Both the position numbers and the translations under genes were made by a program. A model generated the notes under the pieces. That model ran no database searches and was not told the origin of the DNA. It saw only the letters and a list, made by a program, of their open reading frames with translations. From a virus, in IMG/VR virus record IMGVR_UViG_3300017605_001532, positions 1-37,767 of that record: a stretch of DNA of 37,767 bases; one strand, given 5' to 3'. This document shows, piece after piece, positions 22,633 to 31,058 of the stretch. Numbering within the stretch: position 1 is the stretch's first letter; every line of letters begins with the position of its first letter.

Positions 22633-25600
22633 TGCCTCAGCTCATCGATGTGCCCGGGATGGGAACCGTCGAGTTCCCCGACGGGATGTCGGACCAGGAG
22701 ATGGTCGCGGCCATCCAGCGCACCGAGAAACACGACGCACTCGACGCCGAGCTGCGAAGCACCCGGCGCAAGGGTAAGCTCGCCGACGCTCTCACCACCA
22801 TTGCCGACGGAGCGGAAGCCGCGGCTGGTGTAGTCTCCCAGATGAACCTGCTCACGGCGTTGCCGCGGGCGGCCTTCGCCGCGGACCAGATGCTCGGCCT
22901 CATACCCAAGGAGCAAGCGAACCCCAACGATGCCACGGCGCCGGTGGCCGAGTTCAGCAAAGCTACGCCAGAAGAGGTCGAGGCGGCCACGGGCATCGGT
23001 GGCAAGCCCGCGCAAATAATCTCCGGCGTCCAGCGGGCGGCAGCGGGCTTCGGTGATTTCTTCCTTTCTCCCAACGGCATGATGACCCTCGGCGCGGGCG
23101 CGGCGCCGGCAGCCGCCCGGGCGGCGCTGGGCGCCGGGTTTGCCGGGAGCATCGCGGCCAACGTGCCCGAGGCCGCCCAACGATTCGGTGAAGCGACAGT
23201 GGACGGCACGCTCTCGGACCAGGTGGCAACGGGCATGGAGGTGGGCGCCAATATCCTTCTGCCGGCGGCCATCGCGAGCCACGGAGTGAAGTGGATGCCG
23301 CCGCGGGACGTGCTGCGTCCGGAAGAAGCCATGGCGCGCCAGTACGAAGCGGAACGCTCCGCGCAGGCGGGCGGCCGGCCATTGACCGAGCCGGGCCAGG
23401 CGCTCAACCCGCGTAAAGATTTCGTTGACCTGCGAGCGCCCGAAGTGCTACCAGAAACCGGGCAGTCGAAAACTATCACCGGACCAGGGGAACCAGCACC
23501 CGTTTCTACGGGTGGCACAGCCCCGACGGATGCTCGACAAGGAGCTGAGATTCCGGCGGACCCGGGTGTGACTCCCGGGCCGGCTGCTCCGCCAACTCCC
23601 CCACGCAAACCACGCGCCCAACCCGCTGACCGTCCCTACGACATCCTCGACGCCATCGAGGACCACATGGGCGGTCGCCTCTCACTGACGTACGCGCGCA
23701 AGATACGCGAGGACTTCCGACCGACCTCACACATAGTCCGAAAACTATTCGCCCGCGATGGCTACGCGCTGGACGTCGCGCTCGACACGCTTCACCGTGA
23801 AGGACTCTTCCGAAACATTGAGACGGAAGACCAATTCCTCGACGCCATCGAGGAGGCGCCGCATACGCGCGCCGAGTTCCGTGGCGGGAAATCCGCCGAG
23901 CAGAAGCAAGTCGAGATGGAGCAGGCACAGAAAGCAGACTTCCAACGCCTGGCGATTCGCAACCTGCGCGTGGGCGATGAAGCTAAAGCGACGGACAAAA
24001 TCCCGACGAACCAATTCTACGAGGGCGACGAGTTCAAGCTGGGCGGCACAAAGTTCAAGGTAACCAGAGTGGAGTTTGACGAGGAGACCGGCGAGGTAAA
24101 TCAGGTCGAGGTGGAAGATGGCAGCCGGTTTGGCGTGCAGAAGTTGAACGGCTCGGAGGTGATTCATGCGGACGCCGGGTCAATCAAGAGCAAAGAGCCG
24201 AATGTAAGCTTCGACCCGGAAACGATTGGAAGGACTCGCGCGGCGGCGGAGAAGCTCATTGAAGATGTCAATGGTCAAAGCGATCGACCTCTCGCTGCCT
24301 TTGACCTTACCAAGAACACAAAGCTTACCGACCCTGAGCAGTTCGCCAGTTTCGACTTGAAAGGCCGCCGTAGTGGCAGCATCGTTTATCTCGATGACCA
24401 CGACGCCGCGAAACTTGCCACCGACCCGGAAAGCTACGCGCTCGCGGAAGTCTACTCCCGTGAAGGCTACGACCGTGCAATATCATTTGCGCGGAGACTT
24501 GCCGCACGTCCTGAAACCGGACGAAGTTCCGTATCGCGTTACCCCAGCCACCAAGCATTCCTTGCCCGCGTCCGCAAAGCTGATGAACTCTGGCGGGAGC
24601 GCCAGAGCAGCGGCGCGCCGGAAGCTGCAATAGAACAGGGTACACTTCCCCGCAGCATCGAAGCGCCACCCGACATCTCCGGCGCTGGGCCGGTATCACT
24701 GGCGAGCATCCGCGAGTATCTGAGCAAGGCGCTGGACATTCCAGTGCGCGAGGGTGTGCGGGTGCAGGGCGGGATACGCCGGGCCCTGGGCTATTTCATG
24801 CCCAAGTCGGAGACCATCCGGCTGCGCACGCTCAATGATATCCCCACGCTGGCGCACGAGGTCGGGCATTACCTCCATTTCATTTTGTTCCCCGAACCCG
24901 CGGGTGGTCACATGGCCTTGCCGGCCAAGGCGAGCACGTTCGCCGGCCGCTTCGACGCGGAACTCAGGCCACTGGGACTGCGCACGAGCGGGGCCAGCTA
25001 CAGCGCCGACCAGGTGCGCAAGGAAGGCGTCGCTGAATTCTTCCGTGAGTATCTGACCGACCGCAGCAAGGCGCTGATGAAAGCGCCGCAGTTCACCGCG
25101 TTCTTCGAGAGCGAGCTGCTGACCAAGTTCCCCGAGATTTGGAAGATTGTCACCCGGGCACGCGCGGACATAGCCCGCTACATCGGCCAGCCGGCGCTGG
25201 CCAAGGTGATGTCAATGATATCCAGCCGACCGGTTGACGAGGCCACTCCGCTTCGCCAACGCCTCGAGAAGCTTTACAACAATTGGGTGAGCGAGCTCGC
25301 GCCCATCGAGCGCGCCGAGCGCCGGCTGGCAGCCATGGGGCTGCCGCCCATGATGCGACGTTACGCCTCGCAACTGGCCACCAATTACATCGGAGGCTGG
25401 CGCGGCAAGGTGGATTATTCGCTGAGACGCAGGCAAATCAATTTTGATGGGACTGAGGTGGGACCCAGCCTGCGCGAGATTCTGGGCGGGATTAAGGACC
25501 TGCCCGAGCTCGACGCCTACCTGGTGGCCAAGCGCGTCGGTGAACTCTCCAAGCGCGGGAAGGAGACGGGGATCCACGCCAATGATGCGGCGAATGTCGT

Positions 25601-27905
25601 TACTCAGCTCGCGAGCAAATACGAGGCGACCAGGCTGAAGCTGCGCGAGTTCCTCCACAATGAATTGGAGATGTTGTATCACGCCGGGCTGATTACGGCC
25701 GAGGACGCCGCCCGGATGACCGCGGCCAACGAAGACTATGTCCCGTTCCACCGGGTCTACGAGCGCGAGACCGCGGCGGGCATGGGAGGTGGCGGCGCGG
25801 GCTTCGTTGATGTGCCGCGGCCATTGCGCAGCTTCAAGGGGGACACGCGGCAAATCATCAGTCCGCTCGAGAGCATCGTCAAGAATACCTACCTGTTCCG
25901 CGACGTGGCCGAGCGCAATCGGGTGGGTGTGGCCTTCGTCGATGCGGTCAACTCCGTCCGCGGCGGCGGCCGAGTCGCCGACCAAATCGCCCGCAGCATC
26001 AAACCAGTGCAGGTGTCCGACGCCGAGGTGCGGGCCTACCTCAAGACACTGGGCATCGACAAACTTGAAGGCGCCGATGATTTGCTCAAGGGCGATGTGG
26101 GCTTCAAGGTCTGGCGGGCGGCCCGCACACAGTCCGCGACCGATGGCATCTTCAGCGTGTGGCGCCAGGGCAAGGAGGAATTTTACCAGTTGGATGACGC
26201 GGACCTTTACCGGGCGTTGCAACTCCAGGACAGCGCGGATGCCAGCATCTTCAACAAGTTCGCCGTGCTCAAGATTCCGCGGGCGTTCACCCGGGCGTTG
26301 CGCGCCGGCTCGACGCTGACGCTCGAGTTCATCGCGCGCAACCCGTTCAAGGACCAGGTGACCGCTGGCGTGTATTCGAAATACGGGTTTATCCCGTTCT
26401 GGGACGGGTTCCGCGGCGCGTTGTCCGCCGTGACGAAGGACCAGCATTACTGGGATTGGGTGCGCAGCGGCGGGCGCTACGCCGATTTCATCGCGATGGA
26501 CCGGACGGATCTGCAGAAGAAAATGGGCGACGTGCTGAGCAAACCGCTCTCGCCGGTGACGCTGCTGCAATGGACCAACCCGCTTAAGACGCTGCAGAAG
26601 TGGAGCGAGCTGATGGAGATGGGCACGCGCATCGGTGAGTATCGCAAGGCCAAGGCGGCCGGCGCGAGTGATGTCGACGCGGCCAACGCGTCGAAGGACG
26701 TGTCGCTGAACTTCAGCCGGGCGGGATTCCAAGGCCGGCTCTACAATCAACTGGTGGCGTTCTTCAACTCGCAGATACAGGACCTGGACAAGTTCACCCG
26801 GGCCCACCGGGAAGCGCCATTACGCACCACGGCCAAGGCTATGGCGTTGATAACCGTGCCCTCGGTGTTGACCTGGTGGCTGGGCAAGGACGACGAGAAA
26901 ATCAAGGCGCTGCCCGAATGGCGCAAGACGTTCTTCTGGAATGTGAACATCCAACACCTGATGCGCGAGGCCGGCATGGACGTGACCGGCGACACGGTGA
27001 TAATGTTCCCCAAACCATTCCTGCTCGGGCAAATCTACGGCACGAGCGTCGAGCGCGGCCTGGACTACGCGACCAAGCGCGACCCTAACGCGGTAACCAA
27101 ATGGCTCAAGGGCGTGTCGCAAAGCACGCCGATAAGCTGGCACTGGGAGACGATGTTCCTGAACCCGGACATGGCAATGCCAACGGGCATGAAACCGCCC
27201 ATCGAAGCCCTGGCCAACTATTCGTTCTTCCGCGGCCAACCCCTCGAGAACGAGGGTATGAAACGGCTGCCGGCCGCCCAGCGCGCCAACGCGCAAACTT
27301 CGGAGACGGCCAAGCTGGCGGCCAGATTAGCGGAGATGGCGTTCGACGGGGACATGAAGGTCTCGCCCATCCAGTTCGACAACTTCGTCCGCGGCGTCTT
27401 CGGGGGCATGGCCAAGTACGGCACCGATGCCATCGACTGGGGCCTGGCCAAGGCCCAGGTAGTGGACGTCCCGCCGGCGCCGGCCAAGAGCCTCGTGGAA
27501 TTTCCCCTGATACGCGGCTTCACGCAGTCGCCCTACACCGCGAGCGAATATGTGCAGCGTTTCTACAAGGGCGCCGAGATGGCCGAGCAACGCATCGCCG
27601 CGTTGCGCGCTGGTGCCCAGAACCTGAACACGGCCGCGGACCAGGCCTGGATCCGCCGCAACCTGCCCGACCTGGCGGTTTACCTGCCCCAGCCGCTTGG
27701 CGGCGGCCTCATCAGCGCCGTGCACAAGGGCAAAGAAGCCCTGGCGGACGTGAACAAAGCAATGGTGATGGTGCAGAACGACCGCACCATGAGCCCGGAG
27801 ACCAAGCGGGAGAAGCTCATCAGGCTGAACGAAGCCCGGAACAACATGGCCAAGTTTCTATTCGAAACCACATTGTCACCCAACGACCGAACCCGGGCGT
27901 TTTGA
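22632..27905 (+). CDS. Giant polyvalent ejection protein with HEVGH metallopeptidase domain
   Basis: A 1757-aa protein. The N-terminus (IDVPGMGTVEFPDGMSDQEM) is shared by large phage internal proteins. An Ala/Gly-rich apolar zone at about 140-220 could insert into a membrane. A Pro-rich linker follows (280-340). A gluzincin-like zinc peptidase is suggested by H742-E-V-G-H746 and, 56 residues later, E802 in GVAEFFREYLTD, a plausible third ligand. The last 400 residues (ALPEWRKTFFWNVN; MFPKPFLLGQIYGTSVERGL) fit a large-polyvalent-protein domain of the LPD38 kind. Such proteins enter the cell ahead of the DNA. The peptidase may open the envelope or act on host or viral proteins after entry. Start ATG 22632 is coupled by TAATG. 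Confidence 0.75.
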   Translation: MPQLIDVPGMGTVEFPDGMSDQEMVAAIQRTEKHDALDAELRSTRRKGKLADALTTIADGAEAAAGVVSQMNLLTALPRAAFAADQMLGLIPKEQANPNDATAPVAEFSKATPEEVEAATGIGGKPAQIISGVQRAAAGFGDFFLSPNGMMTLGAGAAPAAARAALGAGFAGSIAANVPEAAQRFGEATVDGTLSDQVATGMEVGANILLPAAIASHGVKWMPPRDVLRPEEAMARQYEAERSAQAGGRPLTEPGQALNPRKDFVDLRAPEVLPETGQSKTITGPGEPAPVSTGGTAPTDARQGAEIPADPGVTPGPAAPPTPPRKPRAQPADRPYDILDAIEDHMGGRLSLTYARKIREDFRPTSHIVRKLFARDGYALDVALDTLHREGLFRNIETEDQFLDAIEEAPHTRAEFRGGKSAEQKQVEMEQAQKADFQRLAIRNLRVGDEAKATDKIPTNQFYEGDEFKLGGTKFKVTRVEFDEETGEVNQVEVEDGSRFGVQKLNGSEVIHADAGSIKSKEPNVSFDPETIGRTRAAAEKLIEDVNGQSDRPLAAFDLTKNTKLTDPEQFASFDLKGRRSGSIVYLDDHDAAKLATDPESYALAEVYSREGYDRAISFARRLAARPETGRSSVSRYPSHQAFLARVRKADELWRERQSSGAPEAAIEQGTLPRSIEAPPDISGAGPVSLASIREYLSKALDIPVREGVRVQGGIRRALGYFMPKSETIRLRTLNDIPTLAHEVGHYLHFILFPEPAGGHMALPAKASTFAGRFDAELRPLGLRTSGASYSADQVRKEGVAEFFREYLTDRSKALMKAPQFTAFFESELLTKFPEIWKIVTRARADIARYIGQPALAKVMSMISSRPVDEATPLRQRLEKLYNNWVSELAPIERAERRLAAMGLPPMMRRYASQLATNYIGGWRGKVDYSLRRRQINFDGTEVGPSLREILGGIKDLPELDAYLVAKRVGELSKRGKETGIHANDAANVVTQLASKYEATRLKLREFLHNELEMLYHAGLITAEDAARMTAANEDYVPFHRVYERETAAGMGGGGAGFVDVPRPLRSFKGDTRQIISPLESIVKNTYLFRDVAERNRVGVAFVDAVNSVRGGGRVADQIARSIKPVQVSDAEVRAYLKTLGIDKLEGADDLLKGDVGFKVWRAARTQSATDGIFSVWRQGKEEFYQLDDADLYRALQLQDSADASIFNKFAVLKIPRAFTRALRAGSTLTLEFIARNPFKDQVTAGVYSKYGFIPFWDGFRGALSAVTKDQHYWDWVRSGGRYADFIAMDRTDLQKKMGDVLSKPLSPVTLLQWTNPLKTLQKWSELMEMGTRIGEYRKAKAAGASDVDAANASKDVSLNFSRAGFQGRLYNQLVAFFNSQIQDLDKFTRAHREAPLRTTAKAMALITVPSVLTWWLGKDDEKIKALPEWRKTFFWNVNIQHLMREAGMDVTGDTVIMFPKPFLLGQIYGTSVERGLDYATKRDPNAVTKWLKGVSQSTPISWHWETMFLNPDMAMPTGMKPPIEALANYSFFRGQPLENEGMKRLPAAQRANAQTSETAKLAARLAEMAFDGDMKVSPIQFDNFVRGVFGGMAKYGTDAIDWGLAKAQVVDVPPAPAKSLVEFPLIRGFTQSPYTASEYVQRFYKGAEMAEQRIAALRAGAQNLNTAADQAWIRRNLPDLAVYLPQPLGGGLISAVHKGKEALADVNKAMVMVQNDRTMSPETKREKLIRLNEARNNMAKFLFETTLSPNDRTRAF

Positions 27906-27987
27906 CGTATCGTTTGCCGTAAAGTTGCAACTGGCTGTTGACGTAAGAGTTTGAGCGTGAGAAAGTGGTTGCGCTGGCTCCGACGGC

Positions 27988-28032
27988 CTCTTAATCAATT
28001 GGTTCTCGGTTCGAGTCCGAGCCGAGGCACCA
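27988..28032 (+). other. attP core: 3' half of a tRNA-Lys(CTT) gene
   Basis: From the anticodon loop onward the sequence is a tRNA: loop CTCTTAA (anticodon CTT at 27990-27992), 3' anticodon strand TCAAT, T-arm CTCGG-TTCGAGT-CCGAG (28005-28021), acceptor 3' strand CCGAGGC (28022-28028), discriminator A and encoded CCA (28030-28032). The 5' half (D-arm, acceptor 5' strand) is absent; the bases upstream do not pair. It lies 136 bp from the end of the integrase gene. The phage would restore the host tRNA-Lys 3' end upon integration. Confidence 0.88.
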
Positions 28033-28072
28033 GCTAGTTACAGCAGATATCCCCTAGTATTCAGCCACTTGG

Positions 28073-28090
28073 AATTGATTATAATCAATT
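28073..28090 (+). other. Perfect 18-bp palindrome beside attP
   Basis: AATTGATTATAATCAATT reads the same on both strands. Its TAATCAATT half also occurs in the tRNA anticodon stem within the attP core (27992-28000). It may be a core-type integrase or excisionase/host-factor site; the surrounding AT-rich stretch is unlike the GC-rich genes nearby. Confidence 0.55.
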
Positions 28091-28111
28091 TTGAAAGAGG
28101 CTCATCCTTTG

Positions 28112-28181
28112 GATACGGCCTAAGATAAACCAACCTTCAGCCGTATCGAGCCGTATTCGCAGCCGTATCACTGATACGGCT
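28112..28181 (+). other. Cluster of AGCCGTATC repeats: putative integrase arm-binding sites
   Basis: Copies: inverted GATACGGCC at 28112, direct AGCCGTATC at 28139, AGCCGTATT at 28149, AGCCGTATC at 28161, and inverted GATACGGCT at 28173. The last two form a perfect 9-bp inverted repeat around ACT. They lie between the attP core and integrase and run into the last codons of integrase. Short repeats at this location are typical arm sites of tyrosine recombinases. Confidence 0.65.
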
Positions 28182-29370
28182 GGTCGGCCCAGCGAACTTT
28201 CAGGAGCTGGCGGTTGCTCATCGCGAATTGGGAGACGAACCCGCAGTAGTGGCCCTGCGTGACGGTGACATACTTGTGACGAAGCCAGGTGGAGGCCGTC
28301 CAGATATCGTATTGCAGGGCCAGTTGCGATGCGGTGTACTCGCGCAGGCCGTGAATCGCTTTTTGGCTTCTCCAGCCGAGCCCACGCATCCAGGCCGCGA
28401 TTATCCGGAAAAGGTCCCAGGTCCGGTAATAGTCCGTGCCGTGGATGATGTAATCGTCATCACTGCCGCGCCACCCGCGTTCCGCGACTCGCTTCATCAT
28501 CGTGGTATACCACGGGTCAACCGCGCGAATGCTCAATCGGCCACCGTGGTCTTTCACATTCACGTCAACTGTAACCAGGAATGGTTGCCCGTCCTGTTGC
28601 ACGTGCCAACCCCATTTCGCCTGGGCGATTTCGTTCTTGCGCAGCCCGTATGACAATGCATGTCCTACGGCCAGGAAGACGTCGCGATCTTCCAACTGCT
28701 CCCACGCGGCCAGCACCGCGTTTACAACCTCTTCAGAAGCCGAAACGTACTCGTGCCGTGGAACGCGCCGGAAGCGGCATTCTTTCACGCTGCGCTGCAC
28801 GGCGGCGATGTCAGGCAACTCAAACCCGTGGCCGCGATAGTGGCGTTGGGCGGCTGGCGAGAAGACGGACAATGCCTGGCGGAGCACGCTGCTGGCGGTG
28901 CGCTTGAAGCTCGCGGCGCGGGCCTGGTCGCCGGCGCTGTTGGCCCGCGAGGTGGCGTCGTTAAAATATTTCTCGACGAAGGACGGATTGAGCGCGCTGA
29001 CGCTCATTGCCTCGACGTTGGCAGCCTGGCCGTGCACGCGGCGAAGGGCGTTTCGCAGTCCATTGGCGCACGCCACGCGGGTGCGCAGTTTGGATTCAAT
29101 CGGGGCACGTGGGTCGGTGTATGCCTCGAGGATTTCTTTGATTGTCGTCACGCGTTGGGCGCTGCGCTTGCGGAGTGTGTCGGCGATGTCGTAGCGGCCG
29201 CGCTCGAGAGCGAGCTGGTGGTTGCGCATCGCCCGCCGGGCTTCGTCGCGATCGGTGAAGATGGTGGAGCGTAGAATCTGCTTTTTGTTCCACTCGAATT
29301 TGTAGCTCCAGAATTTCGAGCGCGTGACGGGTTCGCCAGCTTTTGAGGTCTTGCGTTTGAAGGTGCCCAT
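28168..29370 (-). CDS. int: Tyrosine recombinase (phage integrase)
   Basis: A 400-aa protein starting at ATG 29370 (MGTFKRKTSKAGEP). The longer frame from 29568 adds a low-complexity Arg/Ser/Pro N-terminus overlapping the neighbouring gene and is rejected. The N-terminal half contains an arm-binding and SAM-like core-binding region. The catalytic half has R244 in YGLRKNEI, a likely beta-hairpin lysine near residue 273, H340 and R343 (HGLR), H366 and the nucleophile Y375 in TQGHYCG. It joins attP to a tRNA-Lys attB. It reads toward attP and is the last gene of the minus-strand operon. Confidence 0.9.
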   Translation of the reverse strand: MGTFKRKTSKAGEPVTRSKFWSYKFEWNKKQILRSTIFTDRDEARRAMRNHQLALERGRYDIADTLRKRSAQRVTTIKEILEAYTDPRAPIESKLRTRVACANGLRNALRRVHGQAANVEAMSVSALNPSFVEKYFNDATSRANSAGDQARAASFKRTASSVLRQALSVFSPAAQRHYRGHGFELPDIAAVQRSVKECRFRRVPRHEYVSASEEVVNAVLAAWEQLEDRDVFLAVGHALSYGLRKNEIAQAKWGWHVQQDGQPFLVTVDVNVKDHGGRLSIRAVDPWYTTMMKRVAERGWRGSDDDYIIHGTDYYRTWDLFRIIAAWMRGLGWRSQKAIHGLREYTASQLALQYDIWTASTWLRHKYVTVTQGHYCGFVSQFAMSNRQLLKVRWADQPYQ

Positions 29371-29426
29371 TTGGTAATCTGCTCCTAGTGCCCTCAGAGT
29401 ATTCGAAGCGCCGCCTGGCGGCGATG

Positions 29427-29669
29427 TTAAGCGGTCCCGTCCTCGGCGGCTTGAAGAAACGCAAGGTGGCGAAGGACGGCCAACTCCTCGGCGGGAATCA
29501 CGTCGCTGCCCAGCTCGCGAATCGCGCCGTGAAGCTCCTGCAGGCGTTGCTTGCCCAGCGGGGTCCACTGAATGACAAACGTTTTCGGTTTGTCACACAG
29601 CCCCGCCGCCCAGCCGATGCGCAGCAATCGCTCGCCCAGACCCTGCATGTGTTTGGTGGTGGTGTCCAT
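29427..29669 (-). CDS. Small hypothetical protein (80 aa)
   Basis: A helical protein with a sequence plausible as a small winged-helix or regulator (MQGLGERLLRIGWAAGLCDK; PLGKQRLQELHGAIRELGSD). It lies 57 bp upstream of integrase on the same strand and 27 bp downstream of the next small gene, so it is probably co-transcribed with integrase. No motif is decisive. It could be an excisionase or a host-takeover protein. Confidence 0.5.
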   Translation of the reverse strand: MDTTTKHMQGLGERLLRIGWAAGLCDKPKTFVIQWTPLGKQRLQELHGAIRELGSDVIPAEELAVLRHLAFLQAAEDGTA

Positions 29670-29696
29670 GTTACGGTGTGTTGTGGTAAGGTTGAG

Positions 29697-29963
29697 TCAT
29701 GACTGAGAATCCTTCTTCGCCAGGTCGACGTGGGCCTGAATCTGCGCCGCAAAAGCCGGGTCAATATCCTCGAGCGAAATCAAAACCTTCTCCAATTCGA
29801 CGGCGCGCTGTTGAGCGTGCCACTTCAGCAGGGGCAAGCCATCAACAAGTTTTAAGCCGGCGGCCCGGCTCACTGCTTCGATGGCTCCTAAGGTCGCCAG
29901 CAAGTCTGCTCGCAGAACGACCACTGCCACGCTTAACTCTCTTACCTCGCGCTCAACGTCCAT
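29697..29963 (-). CDS. Small helical protein (88 aa)
   Basis: The start is taken at ATG 29963 (MDVEREVREL) because a longer frame to 30053 runs into the preceding gene. It is preceded by the words TGAGGTTT and then ATGGA. The same TGAGGTTTATGGA context precedes the minus-strand gene at 31538. The product is helical with a Leu/Ala-rich core (LRADLLATLGAIEAVSRAAG). No function can be assigned. Confidence 0.5.
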   Translation of the reverse strand: MDVEREVRELSVAVVVLRADLLATLGAIEAVSRAAGLKLVDGLPLLKWHAQQRAVELEKVLISLEDIDPAFAAQIQAHVDLAKKDSQS

Positions 29964-29968
29964 AAACC

Positions 29969-30283
29969 TCAGGGCGCCGCCGAGTCTTTGAAGCTTTTGC
30001 GCGCATTTGGCATCTTTACCCAAGTCAGGCCAACTCCAGGATGCATGGCCCACAGGTCGGCCTTGCTAGTGTCGAAAATGTAAAGCACGTCCCCGTTTTT
30101 GGTGAATTGGTAACGGCCGGTGCTGTACGGCCACGAGTCCATCAACGCCTCGTTCTCTGCCTCTTTTTGACTCACGCTCGAGAGCGTATTTCTACTGCGC
30201 CGATCAGCGTAAATGCCAGCCCACATCAATACCGCAGCGGCCGTAATCACCGCGAGGAGCTTTAACCCGTAATATTTGTTCAT
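29969..30283 (-). CDS. Membrane-anchored small protein (104 aa)
   Basis: One N-terminal membrane helix (LLAVITAAAVLMWAGIY, residues 9-25) followed by a basic stop (ADRRSR) and a soluble domain of about 75 residues (SWPYSTGRYQFTKNGDVLYI). It is expressed with the RHH regulator upstream (ATGA overlap at 30280-30283) in the lysogeny-side operon. Superinfection exclusion or a similar envelope function is possible, by position only. Confidence 0.55.
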   Translation of the reverse strand: MNKYYGLKLLAVITAAAVLMWAGIYADRRSRNTLSSVSQKEAENEALMDSWPYSTGRYQFTKNGDVLYIFDTSKADLWAMHPGVGLTWVKMPNARKSFKDSAAP

Positions 30284-30552
30284 TTTGTTTTTCGCGCTGA
30301 CCTGGAGGTCTCGCGGTGCGCTGACCGCGTGATGGAGCTGTGCCGAGTTGCCTTCGTTTCGTTGAGCTGATACGGACTGTTGTCTTGGGCGCCTTCCAGC
30401 TTCAGGCGTTCTTCTTCTGCGGCGACGAAGTCCTCCATGATGATGCGCACGAGGTCGGACACTTTTCGCCTCCTGGCCTTCGCCATGACCTTGAGCTTCT
30501 CGTAATCCTCGCGCGAACAGCGCACGCTGAGAATCGACTTATACGTTGCCAT
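30280..30552 (-). CDS. Ribbon-helix-helix regulator A (minus-strand paralogue)
   Basis: A 90-aa protein starting at ATG 30552 (MATYKSILSVRCSREDYEKL); the longer frame is not needed. The beta-strand KSILSVRCS and the helices EDYEKLKVMAKARRRK and VSDLVRIIMEDFVAAEEE form an Arc/CopG-type ribbon-helix-helix fold. The pattern RCSRE...L...A...RRK.SDL.RII.ED.V is shared with the plus-strand gene at 30836. The two therefore look like divergent paralogues, as in a switch. The C-terminal 35 residues are polar. It overlaps the start of the next gene by ATGA. Confidence 0.75.
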   Translation of the reverse strand: MATYKSILSVRCSREDYEKLKVMAKARRRKVSDLVRIIMEDFVAAEEERLKLEGAQDNSPYQLNETKATRHSSITRSAHRETSRSARKTK

Positions 30553-30712
30553 ATTTGCGACGGGTGCGCGCGGCGTATTCCCACAGCGCTTCGCGAATAA
30601 TGTCCGAGGTGTCCAGCCTCCGGACCGCCGCGACATTTTCGAGGTAGTGAAGGAGTTTATTCTCACAGCGTGCACACAGAACGGCTGTCTTTTTCTCCCT
30701 GTGTTGTCTCAT
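30539..30712 (-). CDS. Short ribbon-helix-helix-like protein (57 aa)
   Basis: Start ATG 30712 (MRQHREKKTAVLCARCENKL); a longer frame to 30919 would cross the whole control region. TAVLCARCENKLLHYLENVA followed by RRLDTSDIIREALWEYAART has the strand-helix-helix pattern of RHH proteins, in which the second helix carries S/T-x-I-I-R-x-A-L. It is the first gene of the minus operon and overlaps regulator A by 14 bp. Confidence 0.65.
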   Translation of the reverse strand: MRQHREKKTAVLCARCENKLLHYLENVAAVRRLDTSDIIREALWEYAARTRRKYGNV

Positions 30713-30835
30713 ATTGTATGTTCTTGTAACACATTCAATACACCGAGGCAAGCCTATTTGTTTGGCCGCTTTTTCCCTTTTGCTGAGATTTTGCGCTTGA
30801 CGGTTGTCGGTGATTGTATAACAATGTTTACGATA
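30713..30835 (+). promoter_or_regulatory. Divergent control region between two early operons
   Basis: This AT-rich 123-bp interval separates the minus-strand and plus-strand operons. ATTGTAT occurs at 30713-30719 and 30813-30819, exactly 100 bp apart, one beside each start codon. At 30813-30825 it extends to a 13-bp dyad (ATTGT-ATA-ACAAT), which overlaps a possible TATAAC box with TTGACG 14 bp upstream. On the minus strand TTGCCT and TACAAG are 17 bp apart. The promoter boxes are weak matches; the dyad and AT-richness are clear. Confidence 0.6.
30813..30825 (+). promoter_or_regulatory. Candidate RHH operator dyad
   Basis: ATTGT-ATA-ACAAT is a perfect interrupted palindrome. It lies 11-23 bp before the ATG of the plus-strand RHH gene and over its likely -10 box. 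RHH dimers usually bind short palindromes of this size, so it could be the operator for one or both paralogues. Confidence 0.5.
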
Positions 30836-31054
30836 ATGAAACGCAACGCTGTTAAACCAAATCGTCGGCGCGCGGTGAAGCCCGCGATTGTGCAGTTCAG
30901 ATGTTCCCGGGAGTTGCACAACGCGCTTTGTGAACTGGCTGACCAGCAGCGGCGGAAGCTCTCGGATCTCACGCGAATCATCCTGGAAGATGCGGTTGGT
31001 CTCGCGCGTAACGGCAACGGCAACGGTTCATCTTCGGTAAAAGTCAGCAAGTGA
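30836..31054 (+). CDS. Ribbon-helix-helix regulator B (plus-strand paralogue)
   Basis: A 72-aa protein from ATG 30836; an in-frame ATG at 30824 (MFTIMKRN) is the alternative and would sit inside the dyad. It has a basic N-terminus (MKRNAVKPNRRRAVKP), strand AIVQFRCS, then helices RELHNALCELADQQRRK and LSDLTRIILEDAVGLA. It aligns with regulator A across RCSRE...L...A...RRK.SDL.RII.ED.V. It heads the plus early operon and is likely the counterpart in the lysis-lysogeny or copy switch. Confidence 0.75.
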   Translation: MKRNAVKPNRRRAVKPAIVQFRCSRELHNALCELADQQRRKLSDLTRIILEDAVGLARNGNGNGSSSVKVSK

Positions 31055-31058
31055 GCAC

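Noticed and set aside
25212-26807. Minus-strand open frame of 531 codons opposite the giant ejection gene
   Set aside because: Shadow frame: antisense to the coding strand, composition unlike the neighbours, no SD or neighbour coupling.
27960-28032. A complete functional tRNA-Lys gene
   Set aside because: Only the anticodon loop to CCA is present; the upstream bases do not form the D-arm and do not pair with the acceptor or anticodon strands.
29371-29568. Longer integrase N-terminus
   Set aside because: The extra 66 residues are Arg/Ser/Pro-rich low complexity and overlap the neighbouring gene; MGTFKRK is a normal integrase start.
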